Source of the DNA: a virus
Virus record (IMG/VR): IMGVR_UViG_3300017726_000091
Span: 1 to 23,179 of that record
Length of the DNA stretch: 23,179 bases
Direction: 5' to 3' (one strand)
In this document: positions 21,474 through 23,179 of the stretch, piece by piece
Layout of the letters: the number at the start of each line of letters is the position of its first letter
Numbering within the stretch: position 1 is the stretch's first letter
Translations under genes and position numbers: made by a program
The notes under the pieces: generated by a model
Seen by the model: only the letters and a program-made list of their open reading frames with translations
Told to the model about the DNA's origin: nothing
Database searches by the model: none

Positions 21474-21935
21474 ATGAAAGCAATAAATATAGACGGTACA
21501 ATTAAAACCTATAATTCAATTCCTAAAACTTGGGGCAATATTTTAGGTGTACAATATTTAAATGATTCAAGTTTAGAAGAACTTGGTTTTTACGATGTAG
21601 TAACACCTTCAACTAAACAAAGCCAAGAATTAGGCTCTATAGAATGGGATTCAAAAAATAAAGTATTTACTTATCCTGTTAAAAATAGGACTTATAGCCA
21701 AACAGTAGCTGAACTTAAAACACAAAAAATAGAAAACCTAAAAAGTATTTATGGAAGTAAGTTAGGTAAAACTGATTGGTATATAGTAAGAGCGCAAGAA
21801 GGTATAGCAGCACCACAAGACATTATAGATGCAAGAGCATCTTTAAGAACTGAATGTGCGAGTAAAGAAGCAGAAATAAATGCACTTTCAACAAAAAGTT
21901 CTATTGTAGATTATCAACTTCCAAGTTATATATAA
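21474..21935 (+). CDS. Probable tail fibre assembly protein
   Basis: The 153-aa protein lies between two fibre genes. The second half carries a LKTQKIENLKSIYGSK helix, then TDWYIVRAQEGIAAPQDIIDARASLRTEC, a segment resembling the TDWY.IR...G..IP..I...R..LR motif of fibre assembly (Tfa-like) and related tail chaperones. The first half is beta-rich with LGSIEWDSKNKVFTYPV. Such proteins aid trimerisation of fibres and can remain at the tip. The overlap of its TAA with the next ATG (1 nt) fits a chaperone made alongside its client. Assignment is from motif and position. Confidence 0.6.
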   Translation: MKAINIDGTIKTYNSIPKTWGNILGVQYLNDSSLEELGFYDVVTPSTKQSQELGSIEWDSKNKVFTYPVKNRTYSQTVAELKTQKIENLKSIYGSKLGKTDWYIVRAQEGIAAPQDIIDARASLRTECASKEAEINALSTKSSIVDYQLPSYI

Positions 21936-23011
21936 TGAGTTTAGGAAAAAAGAAAATGCTTTCTCAAGGTGGAGCAGGAGGAATTGTAGGTACTGATTAC
22001 TTCAATACTGTTACTTATACAGCAAATGGTGGAACACAAGCTATTACAGGGGTTGGTTTTCAGCCTGACTTTGTTTGGGCAAAAAGTAGGGTAGATACGC
22101 AACAAAATATTTTATTTGATTCTGTTAGAGAAGCTGGAAATCACGGTTTAATATCTAATCTTGCTTTATCTGAAAGTGGAGTTTCTGCAGGTGCAAATGG
22201 GAATGTTTCTTCTTTTGATACTAACGGATTTACTGTTAATGTAGGAACAAACAATAATCCATCTAACAATTACACAAACGACACAAGTAATGGAGGAAGT
22301 TACGTTGCTTGGTGTTGGAAAGCAGGAGGTTCAGCAGTAAATAATACAGATGGAAGCATTACAAGTCAAGTAAGTGCAAATACAGCAGCAGGATTTAGTA
22401 TTGTGAAATTCACATCAAATGCATCAACAATTACTGTTGGTCACGGAATAAACAAACCTGATTTAATAATTTTAAAAGCAACAAGTTTTTCTGACTCTTG
22501 GTTTATAAATTGTGTAGGTTTAACAAATCAATCAGATAGAGCGATAAGATTTGGAATTAATGGGGAAGAAACAAGTAATGCTTTTTGGAATAATACAGCA
22601 CCAACATCATCTGTTTTTTCTGTTGGTAATGGTGTTTCTGTTAGCGGTCAATCTTATATCGCCTACTGCTTCCATTCAACAGCGTATCAGAAAATAGGGT
22701 CTTATACAGGGAACGGAAATAATACAGGAACTGTTGTAGATACTGGATTTACTCCTCGATTCGTAATGATTAAAGCAACTACAACTGATAATGGTGGTGG
22801 AAATTGGATTATATATGATAACGTAAGAAGTACATCAAACCCAAGAAATAAAAGATTGTATGCAGATTTAAATATTGCAGAGCAATCTATTTCAAATTAT
22901 GATTTAGATTTTTTAACTGGAGCAACAAAAGGATTCCAACCTAAAATCGGCGCAAGTTCTTATGGATTTAATACACTTAATGTAGATTACATCTATTTAG
23001 CAATAGCATAA
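21935..23011 (+). CDS. Receptor-binding tail fibre-like protein with three internal repeats
   Basis: The 358-aa protein contains three diverged repeats of about 100 residues, at 26-128, 152-248 and 254-358. Each has a Gly-rich opening, a G-F-x-P-x-F/L-V/I-x-x-K core (GFQPDFVWAK, INKPDLIILK, GFTPRFVMIK), and ends in a strand Y-V/I-A/Y (YVAWCW, YIAYCF, YIYLAIA). This class occurs in marine phages as a beta-sandwich tail protein. The repeats, Gly/Asn/Ser richness and place after a fibre assembly gene suggest the host-binding tip. No enzyme motif is visible. Repeats of this size also allow recombination, so this end of the phage may change fast. Confidence 0.68.
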   Translation: MSLGKKKMLSQGGAGGIVGTDYFNTVTYTANGGTQAITGVGFQPDFVWAKSRVDTQQNILFDSVREAGNHGLISNLALSESGVSAGANGNVSSFDTNGFTVNVGTNNNPSNNYTNDTSNGGSYVAWCWKAGGSAVNNTDGSITSQVSANTAAGFSIVKFTSNASTITVGHGINKPDLIILKATSFSDSWFINCVGLTNQSDRAIRFGINGEETSNAFWNNTAPTSSVFSVGNGVSVSGQSYIAYCFHSTAYQKIGSYTGNGNNTGTVVDTGFTPRFVMIKATTTDNGGGNWIIYDNVRSTSNPRNKRLYADLNIAEQSISNYDLDFLTGATKGFQPKIGASSYGFNTLNVDYIYLAIA

Positions 23012-23154
23012 TGGAAGATATAAAGATTTATGGTTTAAATGCAGTTGCTTTAGCATTTTCAGTTAGTGCTATAAATCCTGTTCTACAAGCTATAAGTCTT
23101 TTACTTGCTATTGGATATACTATAATATCAATAACACAAAAACTAAAGAAATGA
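23011..23154 (+). CDS. Small membrane protein, holin-like
   Basis: The 47-aa product has two hydrophobic stretches, LNAVALAFSVSAINPV and LQAISLLLAIGYTIISI, with a short turn between, and a basic end (TQKLKK). Two closely spaced membrane segments with a charged C-terminus fit a class II-like holin. The ATG overlaps the fibre stop by 1 nt (TAATGG), and its own stop overlaps the next ATG. The position after the fibres fits a lysis cassette. The function is inferred from topology and place, since holins have little sequence conservation. Confidence 0.55.
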   Translation: MEDIKIYGLNAVALAFSVSAINPVLQAISLLLAIGYTIISITQKLKK

Positions 23155-23179
23155 CTTTTAAAAACGGTTCAGCAAAAGA
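23151..23179 (+). CDS. Start of a downstream gene, cut by the window end
   Basis: An ATG overlaps the holin-like stop (ATGA) and the frame MTFKNGSAK stays open to the end. The place after a holin-like gene suggests an endolysin, but nine residues cannot show it. Confidence 0.35.

Noticed and set aside
21474-23011. Recent transfer of the fibre genes based on Ile codon use
   Set aside because: ATT is commoner than ATA in the last fibre gene, unlike the terminase, but a partial hand count in the capsid gene also showed few ATA codons, so the contrast is not specific.
1-23179. CRISPR arrays, tRNA or rRNA genes, insertion sequences, attachment sites
   Set aside because: I saw no regularly spaced repeats, no cloverleaf-like segment, no transposase and no integrase in either strand.

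Overview
This window is a structural and packaging block of an AT-rich tailed phage (or prophage) of a Bacteroidota host, most likely a flavobacterium. The host inference rests on four things. Two promoters fit the Bacteroidota pattern TTTG-N19-TAnnTTT. Most starts lack a Shine-Dalgarno sequence and instead have A-rich leaders. Several proteins are of types I recognise from flavobacterial siphoviruses. There is no recognisable rRNA, tRNA or host housekeeping gene. A tape measure protein, a frameshifted tail chaperone and a tube-like protein, with no sheath or contractile gene, point to a long non-contractile tail. No integrase or recognisable repressor lies in the window, so lifestyle is undecided.

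Layout. 1-1482: the 3' end of a ParB-like gene, a small PD-(D/E)XK nuclease-like gene, a small unknown gene, and a protein with a DnaA domain IV-like helix-turn-helix. 1523-2931: small and large terminase. 2948-3623: a self-contained small-gene unit and two further small genes. 3725-5452: tail assembly chaperone with a predicted -1 frameshift, a tail-terminator-like protein and an HK97 gp10-like protein. 5449-11198: three large tail or baseplate proteins. 11209-12878: a 50-aa protein and the tape measure. 12908-14859: a multidomain prohead protease and a Cys-rich protein. 14861-15169, minus strand: a second self-contained small-gene unit. 15240-17791: scaffold, major capsid, probable decoration protein, probable tail tube. 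17878-20503: small conserved protein, portal with a MuF-like tail, head-tail connector. 20500-23011: small proteins, fibre proteins and a fibre-assembly-like protein. 23011 to the end: a holin-like gene and the first codons of the next gene.

The main new observation is regulatory. Six 40-bp elements share AACAAAA-N12-GRTTGTATA at a fixed spacing (positions 1464, 3688, 12871, 15190, 17841, 20556). They sit at the heads of successive gene modules, and two follow directly on rho-independent terminators. The spacing from ACAA to TATA (19 nt) equals the TTTG-to-TA spacing of a Bacteroidota promoter. They therefore look like phage-specific promoters in which the -33 box is replaced. A second, host-like promoter class occurs twice (2948 plus, 15169 minus). 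It drives two small unknown genes, each with its own terminator, and both copies carry the same TTTAC-N3-GTAAA palindrome at the expected transcription start and nearly the same leader. These two units look like co-regulated morons.

The genes together make a capsid (scaffold, protease, capsid, decoration), a portal and connector, packaging motors, and a tail with a repeat-rich adhesion apparatus, followed by lysis. The order is unusual: the portal lies about 15 kb from the terminase, and the tail genes come before the head genes.
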